A DNA stretch of 12,668 bases from Deltaproteobacteria bacterium (GCA_020444165.1 JAHLLK010000114.1:1-12668); one strand, 5' to 3'; numbered from the stretch's first letter, positions 1 to 8,140 are shown. Numbers and translations: made by a program. Notes: generated by a model not told the origin, from the letters alone.

Positions 1-2217
1 GCTGGCCACGGCGGTGTTGCCGAGGTCGCTCGCGCCGGAAGCGCTGCCGCTGGCCAGCGCGCCGCTGGCCGCGCCCTGGCCGCTGGTGGCGCCGGCGCTT
101 CCGCGGCTGGCGGTCGCCGCGCTGCCGCCCGTGGCCGTGGCCGCCGCCGCGGCGTCAGCCGCCACGTAGGGATCGCTGCCCGCGTTGCCGTCCGCCGCCT
201 CGCGGGCGGTGGTGGCCGAGAGATAGGCGTAGCCCAGGGGCTGGTTGTCATCCCAGGTGGGCAGGTTGGTCAGGATGTATTGCCGCTCCGAGGCGCTGGA
301 AGTGTAAAGGTGGGTGCCGGTGGCGTTGTTGTAGAGCTTGTAGATCAGGCTGGTGCCGGTCGGGTGAGTGCTCAGGTAGATGTAGCCCTCCACCCGCTCC
401 AGGTTCCAGCCCAGGGCCACCAGGGTGGCGACCTCCGCGGACTTGGCCGTGTAATAGTGCACGCCACGGTTGGGGTCGTAAAGCCGGTTGATGCCGGAGG
501 AGCCGGCCAGTTGGCTGGACAGGGGATAGAAGGGAATGGGCGTGGACTCGTCGTTATACCCGGCCAGCACCGCGTTCAGGAACTCGGCGTAGCGGGTGGT
601 GAAGAAGTGATAGGAGAGATTGGGGTTGTAGGCCCGGTACATGGCCGTGCGGCCCGGCGCAGTGGCGGGTGACACGCTGACCATGGCCTTGTCCACCCGG
701 AGGCGCGGCTTGGAGCCGCCGCTGGCGCAGGGCGTGTAGATCTGCACGCCCCGGCCCACGAGGTTGGACAGCATGGTTTCCACGTTGCCGGTGGGGCTGT
801 ATTGCCGCATCAGGGCGAAGGCCCCGGCGCCGTGGGGCGAGGCCATGGAGGTGCCGTTCCAGGACTCGTAGCTGGTGTCACTGCCGCCGGTGGAGGAATA
901 TATCTGGCTGCCGGGCGCGAAAAGGTCCAGCAGGTCTATCTGCCAATTGTTGTAGGAGGCCTCGGCGTCGGCTTTGGTGGTGGCGCCCACGGCCACGGCC
1001 GAGGTGACGCAGGCCGGCGTGCCGATGGCGTCGCAGTAGCCGTCGTTGCCCGAGGAGGCGAAGACGGGGATGCCCACGGCGCGCAGGTTGTCGATGGTGG
1101 CGAAATAGCCGGGGAACTCCGCGTAGCAGGCGGCCGCGGTGCCGCAGGCCCCGCCGCCGCCGGAGATGTTGGCGCTGGCGATGTTGTAGGTGCTGGAAAT
1201 CTGGTACACGTGATCCAAGCCGGCCAGCATGTCGGAACGCCAGAAGCGCACCCGGTACCCGTTGCTGGCGTCATAGAACCTGGAATAGGTCTTGATGGCC
1301 ATGATGTCCGCGCCGTAGGCCACGCCCTTCAGGGAACTGGAATGGCCGGCGGCGATGCCCGAGACGTGGGTGCCGTGGTCATAGCTGCCATAAATGCTGG
1401 AATAGTGGACCGCCGCCCCGGCGCCTATCATGCTGGTGCCGCCGTTGGGGCAGTCGCCGGAGCTGCCGTCCTGGCCGCTGGCGAAGCAGGCCTCGTAGAT
1501 GGTCTTGCCCGCGAACATCTCGTGGGTCTTGCGGATGCCGGTGTCCAGGACGGCCACGTACCAGCCGGCTCCGGTGTAGTGCCGGGACCAGGCGTTGTTC
1601 GCCCCGATGAGCGCGGCGGACTCGCTCAGGTTGGGGGGATGGATGCCCACCGTGGCGGCCTCGCCGGCGCCCACCTGGGTCCAGCCGCCCTTGGCTCCGT
1701 CGCCCGTGGCTCCCTTGGACCCGTCCTCCTCGGGCAGGATCAGGGAATCGACCTGATCGGGCACCACCCCCACCACCGCGGAAGAGGCCTCCAGGGCGGC
1801 CAGGCCGTCCTGGTTCACCCACAGGGCCAGGAAGGGCACGCTGCCCAGGCGGCGGGCCACCTGATAGGCGCCCGCGGGCAGGGTGTTGAGCACCGCGTCG
1901 GCCCCGGCGGTCACCGCGCTCCGCAGCGCCTCATCCGCGGCTACCGCGGCCTGGTTCAGTCCCGTGGCGCCCCGGGCCTCTCCATCTTGGCGGGCGGCCC
2001 GGGAGGCATTGGTCAGCGCGGTCAGGTCGCCGACCTGGAACTGCACGACCACCCGGGCTTGGCCGTTTTGGGCGATGGTTTCCTGGATCTCCCCCAGGCG
2101 GCTGATTTTATCCTCGGCCTGGGCCGGCAGGGACCAGATGATCAGCAGTAAAAAAAGAGCCAAGCACAAAGGTTGGTGCTTGGCGGCGGGCCGACGAGTC
2201 TGGAACGGCAGAGTCAT
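1..2217 (-). CDS. Secreted subtilisin-family (S8) serine protease, paralogue A; C-terminus beyond window
   Basis: A single minus-strand frame stays open from an ATG at 2217 to base 1 (739 codons) and runs off the left edge. The N-terminus is a Sec signal peptide with basic residues near 8-14, a hydrophobic core around 17-30, and likely cleavage after PAQA (about 34). Residues about 45-165 resemble an I9-type propeptide. The S8 catalytic domain follows, with D225 (VAVLDTG), H281 (DHGTHV), N391 (SSGNDG, oxyanion hole) and S457 (NGTSMASPH). Paired Cys residues suggest disulfides and export. DUF5648-type repeats span about 525-665, then comes an Ala/Ser/Gly linker. By comparison with the two paralogues, roughly 147 residues of FG-GAP repeats should lie beyond base 1. 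The start is supported by GAGGGG five nt upstream (2223-2228). The propeptide is the most diverged of the three copies. The protease class is secure; the substrate is unknown. Confidence 0.9.
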   Translation of the reverse strand, partial: MTLPFQTRRPAAKHQPLCLALFLLLIIWSLPAQAEDKISRLGEIQETIAQNGQARVVVQFQVGDLTALTNASRAARQDGEARGATGLNQAAVAADEALRSAVTAGADAVLNTLPAGAYQVARRLGSVPFLALWVNQDGLAALEASSAVVGVVPDQVDSLILPEEDGSKGATGDGAKGGWTQVGAGEAATVGIHPPNLSESAALIGANNAWSRHYTGAGWYVAVLDTGIRKTHEMFAGKTIYEACFASGQDGSSGDCPNGGTSMIGAGAAVHYSSIYGSYDHGTHVSGIAAGHSSSLKGVAYGADIMAIKTYSRFYDASNGYRVRFWRSDMLAGLDHVYQISSTYNIASANISGGGGACGTAAACYAEFPGYFATIDNLRAVGIPVFASSGNDGYCDAIGTPACVTSAVAVGATTKADAEASYNNWQIDLLDLFAPGSQIYSSTGGSDTSYESWNGTSMASPHGAGAFALMRQYSPTGNVETMLSNLVGRGVQIYTPCASGGSKPRLRVDKAMVSVSPATAPGRTAMYRAYNPNLSYHFFTTRYAEFLNAVLAGYNDESTPIPFYPLSSQLAGSSGINRLYDPNRGVHYYTAKSAEVATLVALGWNLERVEGYIYLSTHPTGTSLIYKLYNNATGTHLYTSSASERQYILTNLPTWDDNQPLGYAYLSATTAREAADGNAGSDPYVAADAAAAATATGGSAATASRGSAGATSGQGAASGALASGSASGASDLGNTAVAS

Positions 2218-2222
2218 GGGAA

Positions 2223-2228
2223 CCCCTC
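2223..2228 (-). promoter_or_regulatory. Ribosome binding site of protease A
   Basis: Reading the minus strand, GAGGGG lies five nt before the ATG at 2217. It fixes the start of this gene, whose N-terminus differs from those of the two paralogues. Confidence 0.6.
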
Positions 2229-2284
2229 GTTCAAGTAGCTTAGGGATGCACTTATGGTGGGGCAGCCGACAGTGCGGATTAGGC

Positions 2285-2329
2285 GTCACCCTTCGTCCGG
2301 CCGTTAGATTCGGCCGATCGAACGGTGAC
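2285..2329 (-). promoter_or_regulatory. 45-nt interrupted palindrome in the probable 5' leader of protease A
   Basis: Three nested inverted-repeat arms are visible: GTCACC with GGTGAC (2285-2290 and 2324-2329), TTCG with CGAA (2292-2295 and 2319-2322), and CGGCCG with CGGCCG (2298-2303 and 2311-2316). They close on a 7-nt loop, and the symmetric mismatches between arms are one and two nt. The element lies 67 nt upstream of the ATG and downstream of a perfect -10 box, so it would be in the mRNA leader. No U-tract follows it in the gene's direction, so it is not a simple terminator. I do not recognise a known riboswitch class. It could be a structured leader or an operator. Confidence 0.6.
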
Positions 2330-2375
2330 GGTTTCATCCTTCTTTTAAGCAATATCTGTAGTGTTGGACCATAGA

Positions 2376-2410
2376 ATTATATTGTGCCGAGCTTAACATA
2401 TTTTGAACCG
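2376..2410 (-). promoter_or_regulatory. Candidate sigma70-type promoter for protease A
   Basis: On the minus strand a perfect TATAAT lies at 2381-2376, in an AT-rich patch (about 2335-2405) that stands out from the GC-rich surroundings. The -35 region is weak: TTCAAA is present but about 20 nt away, longer than the usual 17. Transcription would start near 2369 and give a leader of about 150 nt. The promoter sits downstream of the terminator of the preceding protease gene, as expected if this copy is transcribed separately. Confidence 0.45.
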
Positions 2411-2441
2411 CCGCGTCGAACCCCTAGCCCGCCACTGGCCA

Positions 2442-2476
2442 CAAAAAGAGGCGCCCCCCCTTCTGGGGGGAGCGCC
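2442..2476 (-). terminator. Rho-independent terminator after protease B
   Basis: Read on the minus strand, GGCGCTCCCCCC, loop AGAA, then GGGGGGGCGCC forms a very GC-rich stem of about 11 bp with one bulged base, followed directly by TCTTTTTG. It begins about 30 nt after the stop codon at 2508, which fits termination of the middle protease transcript before the next paralogue. Confidence 0.88.
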
Positions 2477-2507
2477 GTGGTTATCCGGGAGTCGAGGGGG
2501 CTGGCGC

Positions 2508-5219
2508 CTAACGCACTTGCCAGGCCGGTCCCATGGTCTCGGGCAGGGTCATGCTTTTCACGAGCTTGCCGTCCGCCAGGTACCACACGGCCACTCCGCC
2601 GGTGGCGGGGTTCCGCCACAACAGGTCGTCCGTGCCGTCGCCGTTGAAGTCGGCGGCCAATACCGGGGCCCAGGCCGGGTCGGCCACCTGGCCCAAGGCA
2701 TTCTGGCTGGTGACCGTCTCGCCGTTGAGCAGCCACAGGGCCGCCGAGCCGTCGGCCGGGTTGTACCACAACAAATCCGGGCGGCTGTCGCCGTTGAAGT
2801 CGCCCACCTGGTTGAGCTGCCAGCCGGCCGGGGCGGTGGGGGCCAGCTTGGCCGCGCTCACCACGCTCTCCCCGTTCATGTACCAGAGGTTCACCTTGCC
2901 CGCGCCGTCCAGCCACACCAGGTCGCTGGTGCCATCGCCGTTGAAGTCGCGCACCGCGCTCCCGGCCGCGCTGGCCACGGCGGTGTTGCCGAGGTCGCTC
3001 GCGCCGGAAGCGCTGCCGCTGGCCCGCGCGCCGTAGGCCGCGCCCTGGCCGCTGGTGGCGCCGGCCCTCCCGCGGCTGGCGGTCGCCGCGCTGCCGCCGC
3101 CCACCGCCGTGGCCGCCGCCGCCGCGTCAGCCGCCACGTAGGGATCGCTGCCCGTGGTGGTGGTGGTGTCCGCCGCCAGGCGGGCGGTGGTGGGGGTGAG
3201 GTAGGCGTAGCCCAGGGGCTGGTTATCCACCCAGGTGGGCAAGTTGGCCAGGATGTAGGCCCGCTCCGAGGCGCTGGAGGTGTAGAGGTGGGTGCCGGTG
3301 GCCGTGTTGTAGAGCTTGTAGATCAGGCCCATGCCGGCCGGCGGGTTCGACAGGTAGATGTAGCCCTCCACCCGTTCCAGGTTCCAGCCCAGGGCCACCA
3401 GGGCGTTGGCCTCGGTGACTTTGGCCGTGTAGTAGTGCACGCCCTGGTTGGGGTTGTAGAGCCGGTTGATGCCGGAAGAGCCGGCCTGCTGGCTCACCAG
3501 GGGGTAGAACGGGATGGGCGTGGACTCGTCGTTGTACCCGGCCAGCACCGCGTTCAGGAACTCGGCGTAGCGGGTGGTGAAGAAGTGATAGTAGAGGTTG
3601 GGGTTGTAGGCCCGGTACATGGCCGTGCGGTCCGGCGTGGTGGTGGGCGACACGCTGACCATGGCCTTGTCCACCTGGACGCGCGGCTTGGAGCCGCCGC
3701 TGGCGCAGGGCGTGTAGATCTGCACGCCCCGGTCCAAAAGGGTGGTCAACATGGAGTTGACGTTGCCGGTGGGGCTGTACTGCCGCAGCAGGGCGAAAGC
3801 CCCGGTCAAATGCGGGCAGGACATGGAGGTGCCGCTCTTGATGCCGTAGGCGGTGTTGCTGCTGGCGATGGCGGAATAGATCTGATAGCCCGGGGCGAAC
3901 ACGTCCAAGAGGTCGATCTGCCAGTTGTTGAAGTAGGCCTCCGCATCGTTGTTGGTGGTGGCGCCCACCTCCACGGCCGAGGAGACGCAGCCGGGCGCGC
4001 CGGTGGCGTCGCAATAGCCGTCGTTGCCCGAAGAGATGAAGGTGGGGATGCCCACGCTCCGGAGGTTGTCGATGGCCGCCTTGTAATCCGGGTTCTGCGC
4101 GTCGCAGGTGGCTTGATCGAAATACTGCCCGCCGCCGCCGGAGATGTTCACGCTGGCGATGTTGTAGGTGCCCGACATCTGGTACACGTGGTCCAGGGCG
4201 GCCACCATGTCGCTGTCATAGAACAACAGGCGGTAGCCGTTGGTGGCGTCGTAGAACTCGGAATAGGCCTGGATGGCCATGACGTTGGCGCCGTAGGCCA
4301 CGCCCTTCAGGGTGCTGGATTGACCCGCGGCGATGCCCGCCACGTGGGTGCCGTGGTCATAGCCGCCGTAGTAGCTCGGGTGCAGGGCCGCCGCGCCGGC
4401 GCCCACCATGGTGCTGCCGCCGTTGGGGCAGTTGCCCACCCCATAGGGATCGCCGCTGGAGAAGCAGGCCTCGTAAATGTTCTTGCCCGCGAACATCTCG
4501 TGGGTGGTCAACAGGCCGGTGTCCAGGATGGCCACGTACCAGCCGGACCCGGTGAAGTGCCGGGACCAGGCGTTGGGCGCCCCGATGATGCTGGTGGAAG
4601 TGGTCAGGTCGGGAGAACCGAGCCCCACCGTGTCCGTGGTTCCCCCGCCCACCTGGCTCCAGCCGCCCTGGGGGCTCTCGGACCAGGTTTTGGACCCGTC
4701 GCCCCCGGGGCCCTTGGCCCCCCCATCCTCCGGGGGCAGGACCAGGGGGTGGGCCCGGTCGAGGCGCACGTGCACCACTTCGCTGTTGAACTCCAGGGCG
4801 TCCAGGCCGTCCTGGGTCACCGAGAGGGCCACAAAGGGGATGGTGCCCATCCGGCGGAGCACGGTGAACCCGCCCCGGGGCAGGCGGTTCAGCACCGCGT
4901 CAGCCCCACCGGCCACCGCCTTGGCCAGGGCCTGGTCGGCGTGCAAGGCGTTTTCGTTCAGGCCTTTGGCGCCCCGGGCCTGGAAGTCCTGCCGGGCGCC
5001 CCGGGAGGCATTGGTCAGGTTCTCCAGGCCGGGCGCCTTGAACTGCACGATCACCCGGACTTGGCCGTCCTGGGCCAGGGTGTCGGCCAGCTCTTGGCGC
5101 GCGCTGATTTTTTCTTGGGCTTGGACCGGCAGGCCGCCGAGGCCCAAAATCAGGAGCACCCCCAGGGCCGCCAGAAGAAGTTTGGTGGCCAGGTTGCGGG
5201 AAAAAGATGGCAAAAACAT
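2508..5219 (-). CDS. Secreted subtilisin-family (S8) serine protease, paralogue B
   Basis: This is a complete 903-residue exported endopeptidase. The signal peptide (1-34) probably ends at VQA|QEK. Residues about 50-170 match an I9-like propeptide (VRVIVQF and IPFVALSV segments). The S8 domain has D233 (AILDTG), H289 (DHGTHV), N399 (SSGNDG) and S465 (SGTSMSCPH). Cysteines in the CDATGAPGC and TPCASGG segments are shared with the other copies. DUF5648-type repeats occupy about 533-674 (YRAYNPN, GVHYYTAK, GTHLYTSS), followed by an Ala/Ser/Gly linker (675-756) and three FG-GAP/VCBS repeats (757-903), each starting with DFNGD. There is no C-terminal anchor or sorting signal, so the enzyme is probably released or held through its repeats. 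The ATG at 5219 has a GGGGG ribosome site six nt upstream, conserved in position with paralogue C. Cys after the catalytic Ser-Met-Ser sets this copy apart from its neighbours. The natural substrate is unknown. Confidence 0.95.
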   Translation of the reverse strand: MFLPSFSRNLATKLLLAALGVLLILGLGGLPVQAQEKISARQELADTLAQDGQVRVIVQFKAPGLENLTNASRGARQDFQARGAKGLNENALHADQALAKAVAGGADAVLNRLPRGGFTVLRRMGTIPFVALSVTQDGLDALEFNSEVVHVRLDRAHPLVLPPEDGGAKGPGGDGSKTWSESPQGGWSQVGGGTTDTVGLGSPDLTTSTSIIGAPNAWSRHFTGSGWYVAILDTGLLTTHEMFAGKNIYEACFSSGDPYGVGNCPNGGSTMVGAGAAALHPSYYGGYDHGTHVAGIAAGQSSTLKGVAYGANVMAIQAYSEFYDATNGYRLLFYDSDMVAALDHVYQMSGTYNIASVNISGGGGQYFDQATCDAQNPDYKAAIDNLRSVGIPTFISSGNDGYCDATGAPGCVSSAVEVGATTNNDAEAYFNNWQIDLLDVFAPGYQIYSAIASSNTAYGIKSGTSMSCPHLTGAFALLRQYSPTGNVNSMLTTLLDRGVQIYTPCASGGSKPRVQVDKAMVSVSPTTTPDRTAMYRAYNPNLYYHFFTTRYAEFLNAVLAGYNDESTPIPFYPLVSQQAGSSGINRLYNPNQGVHYYTAKVTEANALVALGWNLERVEGYIYLSNPPAGMGLIYKLYNTATGTHLYTSSASERAYILANLPTWVDNQPLGYAYLTPTTARLAADTTTTTGSDPYVAADAAAAATAVGGGSAATASRGRAGATSGQGAAYGARASGSASGASDLGNTAVASAAGSAVRDFNGDGTSDLVWLDGAGKVNLWYMNGESVVSAAKLAPTAPAGWQLNQVGDFNGDSRPDLLWYNPADGSAALWLLNGETVTSQNALGQVADPAWAPVLAADFNGDGTDDLLWRNPATGGVAVWYLADGKLVKSMTLPETMGPAWQVR

Positions 5220-5225
5220 GCATAA

Positions 5226-5243
5226 CCCCCAGTCATGGTTAAG
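5226..5243 (-). promoter_or_regulatory. Conserved start-proximal leader element with RBS, protease B
   Basis: Read on the minus strand, CTTAACCATGACT (5243-5231) is followed by GGGGG (5230-5226), six nt before the ATG. The same 13-mer at the same distance from the start occurs before paralogue C. The G-run serves as the Shine-Dalgarno site. The ATG inside the 13-mer is out of frame and lacks its own ribosome site. Confidence 0.5.
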
Positions 5244-5294
5244 CGTGCGGTTAACCCCAGTCCAGGGTATTGGTGAATAGGTGGCCGCGGCGCC

Positions 5295-5317
5295 GGCGGA
5301 GCGTGGCGACCTCCGCC
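5295..5317. repeat. 7-bp inverted repeat between proteases C and B
   Basis: GGCGGAG and CTCCGCC face each other across a 9-nt loop, inside the 139-bp gap between the stop of paralogue C and the start of paralogue B. No T-tract follows on either strand, so it is at best a weak or factor-dependent terminator or processing hairpin. The short gap and lack of a clear terminator leave co-transcription of C and B possible. Confidence 0.35.
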
Positions 5318-5358
5318 TGGAAGGCGCCGCGCGGCGTCAAGCGCCGTGGGAAAACAGC

Positions 5359-8022
5359 CTAGCGCCCTTGCCAGGCCGGGCTCAGGTTTTCGGGCAGGGT
5401 GACGGCCTTCACGAGCTTGCCCTCCGCCAGGTGCCACACGGCCACCCCGCCGGTGGCGGGGTGGCGCCACAGGAGGTCATCTGTGCCGTCGCCGTTGAAG
5501 TCGGCGGCCAAGACCGGCGACCAGGCCGGGTCGGCCACCTGGCCCAGGGCGACCTGGCTGGTCACGGTCTCGCCCGAGAGGAGCCACAGGGCCGCCTGGC
5601 CGTCGGCCGGGTGATACCACAACAAATCCGGGTGGCTGTCGCCGTTGAAGTCGCCCACCTGGCTGAGCTGCCAGCCAGCCGGGGCCGTGGGGGCCAGCTT
5701 GGCTGTGCGCACCACGCTCTCCCCGTTCAGGTACCAGAGGATCACCTTGCCCGCGGCGTCCAGCCACACCAGGTCGCTGGCGCCGTCGCCGTTGAAGTCG
5801 CGCACCGCGCGGCCCCTCGCGCTCTTGGCGGCAACGCCGCCAAGGCCGCCCGCGCCCCAGCCGGCGCCGCCAGCCGCCGCGCCCGCGGCCCCGCCCGTCC
5901 CGGAGGGGAAAACGCCGCCGCTGCTGGTCTTCGCCGCCGCGTCAGCCGCCCCGGTGGCGTCGCCGGCGGCCGCGGCGGCCACGCCCACCCGCAGGCTGCC
6001 GGCGGTCCGGAAGGCGTAACCCAATAACCCGTTGTCCTCCCAGGTGGGCAGGTAGGCCAGGATGTAGGCCCACTCCGCGGGGCTGGCCGTGTAGAGATGG
6101 GTTCCCGTGACCGAGTTGTACAGTTTGTGGATTTGGCTGGCGCCAGCCGTGGGGGTCAGATAGATGTAGCCTTCCACTTGCTGCAGGTTCCAGCCCAGGG
6201 AAACCAGGAAATTGGCCTCAGTCTGATTGGCCGTGTAATAACGCGTCCCTTTGCCGGGATTGTAGAGCAGGTTGAGGCCGTAGGACCCGGTCTGCTTGGT
6301 CTTCAGGGCATAGAACGGAATGGGCTGGGACTCGTCGTTGTATCCATTCAGCACCGCGTCCAGGAACTCGGCATAGTTGGTGGTGAAGAGGTGATAGTAA
6401 AGGGTCGGATTGTAACACCGGTACATGGCCATGCGGTCCGCCGAGGTTACCGGCGCCTCGGTTATCATGGACTTGTCCACCTGGAGCCGCGGCTTGGAGC
6501 CACCGGAGGCGCAGGGGGTGGCAATCTGTACGCCCCGGCTCAGCATGGTGTTCAACAGGGTGTCCAGGTTGCCCGTGGGGGAAAACTGCCGCATTAGGGC
6601 GAAGGCCCCGGCCCAGTGCGGCGCGGCCATGGAGGTGCCGTCCCAATACTCGTAACTGATGTCGGTGTCGCCGGTGGACGAGTATATCTGGTAGCCGGGC
6701 GCGAACACGTCCAAGAGCGTGCTCTGCCAATTGTTGTACAGCCACTCCTTGTCGTCCTGGGTGCTGGCCCCCACGGCCACGGCCGTGGAAACACAGGCGG
6801 GGGCGGCGACGTAGTCGCACACCCCGTCGTTGCCCGAGGAGATGAAGGTGGGGATGCCCACGCTCCGGAGGTTGTCGATGAGCGCCTTATAGGAAGCGTT
6901 GTCCGCGTCACAGGTGGTTTGGTCGGCATAGCTGCCGCCGCCGCCGGAGATGTTGACGCTGGCGATTTGGTAGGTGCTGGACAACTGGTACACCTGGTCC
7001 AGGGCGGCCAGCATGTCGCTGTCCCGGAACGCCAGGTAGTTGCCATCGAGGGCGGTATAAAATTTGGAGTAGGTCTGGATGGCTATGATATCGGCGTCGG
7101 GAGCCATGCCTTTAACGGTGTCGGAATGGCCGGCGGCGATGCCCGAGACGTGGGTGCCGTGGTCCCAGGAGGGGTAGAAGCTCGCATAATGAACCGCGGC
7201 GCCCGAGCCCACCATGGAGGTGCCGCCGTTGGGGCAGTCGCCGCCAAGGTTCTCGCCGCTGGCGAAGCAGGCCTCGTAGATGGTTTTGCCCGCGAACATC
7301 TCATGGGTCTTGCGGATGCCGTTATCCAGAATCGCCACGTACCAGCCGGCTCCGGTGTAGTGACGGGACCAGGCGTTGGGGGCCCCGACGACGGCGGTGG
7401 ACTGGTTCAGATTGGTGAAAATTGGTGGGGCCGTGGCGGTGGCGTGGTTGCCCACCCGGCTCCAACCGGCGGCCGGCGACCCGGTTTCCGGTTTGGCGCC
7501 GTCGCCCGGGGAGCCCTCGGTCCCGCGGTCCTCGGGCGGCGGGAGCAGGGGGTGGGTCCGGTCCGGCCGCACGCGGACCACCGCGGGGTTGAACTCCAGG
7601 GCGTCCAGGCCGTCCTGGGTCACCGAGAGGGCCAGGAAGGGAATGGTGCCCAAGCGGCGGATCACGGAGTACCCGCCCCGGGGCAGGCGGCTCAGCACCG
7701 CGTCCGCCCCGCCGGCCACCGCCTTGGTCAGGGCCTGGTCCGCCAGCAGGGCGGCCTCGTTCAGGGCCTTGGCCCCCCGGGCCTGGAAGTCCTGCCGGGC
7801 GGACCGGGACGTGTTGGTCAGGCTCTCCAGGCCGGGCGCGCTGAACTGCACAAGGACCCGGGCCTGGCCGTTTTGGGCCAGGGCGCCGGCCAGCTCCTGG
7901 CGGGCGCCGATTTTGTCTTGAGCCTGGGCCGGCGGTCCGGCCAGGGCCAAGCCCAGGAACAGGGCCAGGGCCGCCAGGAGAAATTTGGCGACCGGGGTGC
8001 GCGGTAAGGACGGCAAAAGCAT
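5359..8022 (-). CDS. Secreted subtilisin-family (S8) serine protease, paralogue C
   Basis: This is a complete exported endopeptidase of 887 residues from the ATG at 8022. The frame extends upstream to 8100, but the 8022 start aligns with paralogue B (LPS...KFLLAAL) and has GGGG six nt upstream. The signal peptide ends near AQA|QDK (34). An I9-like propeptide (about 50-170) precedes an S8 domain with D233 (AILDNG), H288 (DHGTHV), N398 (SSGNDG) and S464 (DGTSMAAPH). DUF5648-type repeats (about 532-672) are followed by an Ala/Gly linker that differs from those of A and B, then three FG-GAP/VCBS repeats (741-887). By eye these differ from those of B at about 23 of 147 positions. It is the first gene of the array in transcription order and is divergent from the sensor kinase. 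The aspartate-loop reads DNG where the other two copies read DTG. Confidence 0.95.
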   Translation of the reverse strand: MLLPSLPRTPVAKFLLAALALFLGLALAGPPAQAQDKIGARQELAGALAQNGQARVLVQFSAPGLESLTNTSRSARQDFQARGAKALNEAALLADQALTKAVAGGADAVLSRLPRGGYSVIRRLGTIPFLALSVTQDGLDALEFNPAVVRVRPDRTHPLLPPPEDRGTEGSPGDGAKPETGSPAAGWSRVGNHATATAPPIFTNLNQSTAVVGAPNAWSRHYTGAGWYVAILDNGIRKTHEMFAGKTIYEACFASGENLGGDCPNGGTSMVGSGAAVHYASFYPSWDHGTHVSGIAAGHSDTVKGMAPDADIIAIQTYSKFYTALDGNYLAFRDSDMLAALDQVYQLSSTYQIASVNISGGGGSYADQTTCDADNASYKALIDNLRSVGIPTFISSGNDGVCDYVAAPACVSTAVAVGASTQDDKEWLYNNWQSTLLDVFAPGYQIYSSTGDTDISYEYWDGTSMAAPHWAGAFALMRQFSPTGNLDTLLNTMLSRGVQIATPCASGGSKPRLQVDKSMITEAPVTSADRMAMYRCYNPTLYYHLFTTNYAEFLDAVLNGYNDESQPIPFYALKTKQTGSYGLNLLYNPGKGTRYYTANQTEANFLVSLGWNLQQVEGYIYLTPTAGASQIHKLYNSVTGTHLYTASPAEWAYILAYLPTWEDNGLLGYAFRTAGSLRVGVAAAAAGDATGAADAAAKTSSGGVFPSGTGGAAGAAAGGAGWGAGGLGGVAAKSARGRAVRDFNGDGASDLVWLDAAGKVILWYLNGESVVRTAKLAPTAPAGWQLSQVGDFNGDSHPDLLWYHPADGQAALWLLSGETVTSQVALGQVADPAWSPVLAADFNGDGTDDLLWRHPATGGVAVWHLAEGKLVKAVTLPENLSPAWQGR

Positions 8023-8028
8023 GCAAGG

Positions 8029-8046
8029 CCCCAAGTCATGGTTAAG
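8029..8046 (-). promoter_or_regulatory. Conserved start-proximal leader element with RBS, protease C
   Basis: The minus-strand 13-mer CTTAACCATGACT (8046-8034) and GGGG (8032-8029) repeat the arrangement before paralogue B with identical spacing to the ATG. This conservation supports 8022 as the true start. Confidence 0.5.
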
Positions 8047-8140
8047 GCAGGCAAGGTACGGCCCAAACAAGGAAGCGACAGCGGCTGACCCCGGGCTCAC
8101 GGCCGGCCGGAATCCCCCCTGGACATCCCTGGTTCAGCAA

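Noticed and set aside
2285..2329. Intrinsic terminator on the plus strand (stem followed by a T-rich stretch)
   Set aside because: No plus-strand gene ends before it, and the T-run is broken and displaced from the stem.
2403..5225. A 940-codon plus-strand open frame antisense to protease B, with similar long antisense frames at 802-2151 and 6616-8007
   Set aside because: They mirror the three paralogous proteases, show only Gly/Ala/Val/His-rich composition, lack recognisable domains and credible ribosome sites, and are expected in GC-rich DNA opposite a real gene.
5150..5234. Possible upstream mini-ORF starting in CCATGACT before protease B (and the matching one before C)
   Set aside because: It overlaps the protease start out of frame, has no ribosome site, and its similarity between copies follows from conservation of the protease frame.
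8022..8100. Upstream in-frame start for protease C at 8100, adding 26 residues
   Set aside because: It would place a non-signal-like segment before the signal peptide, has no ribosome site, and breaks alignment with protease B.
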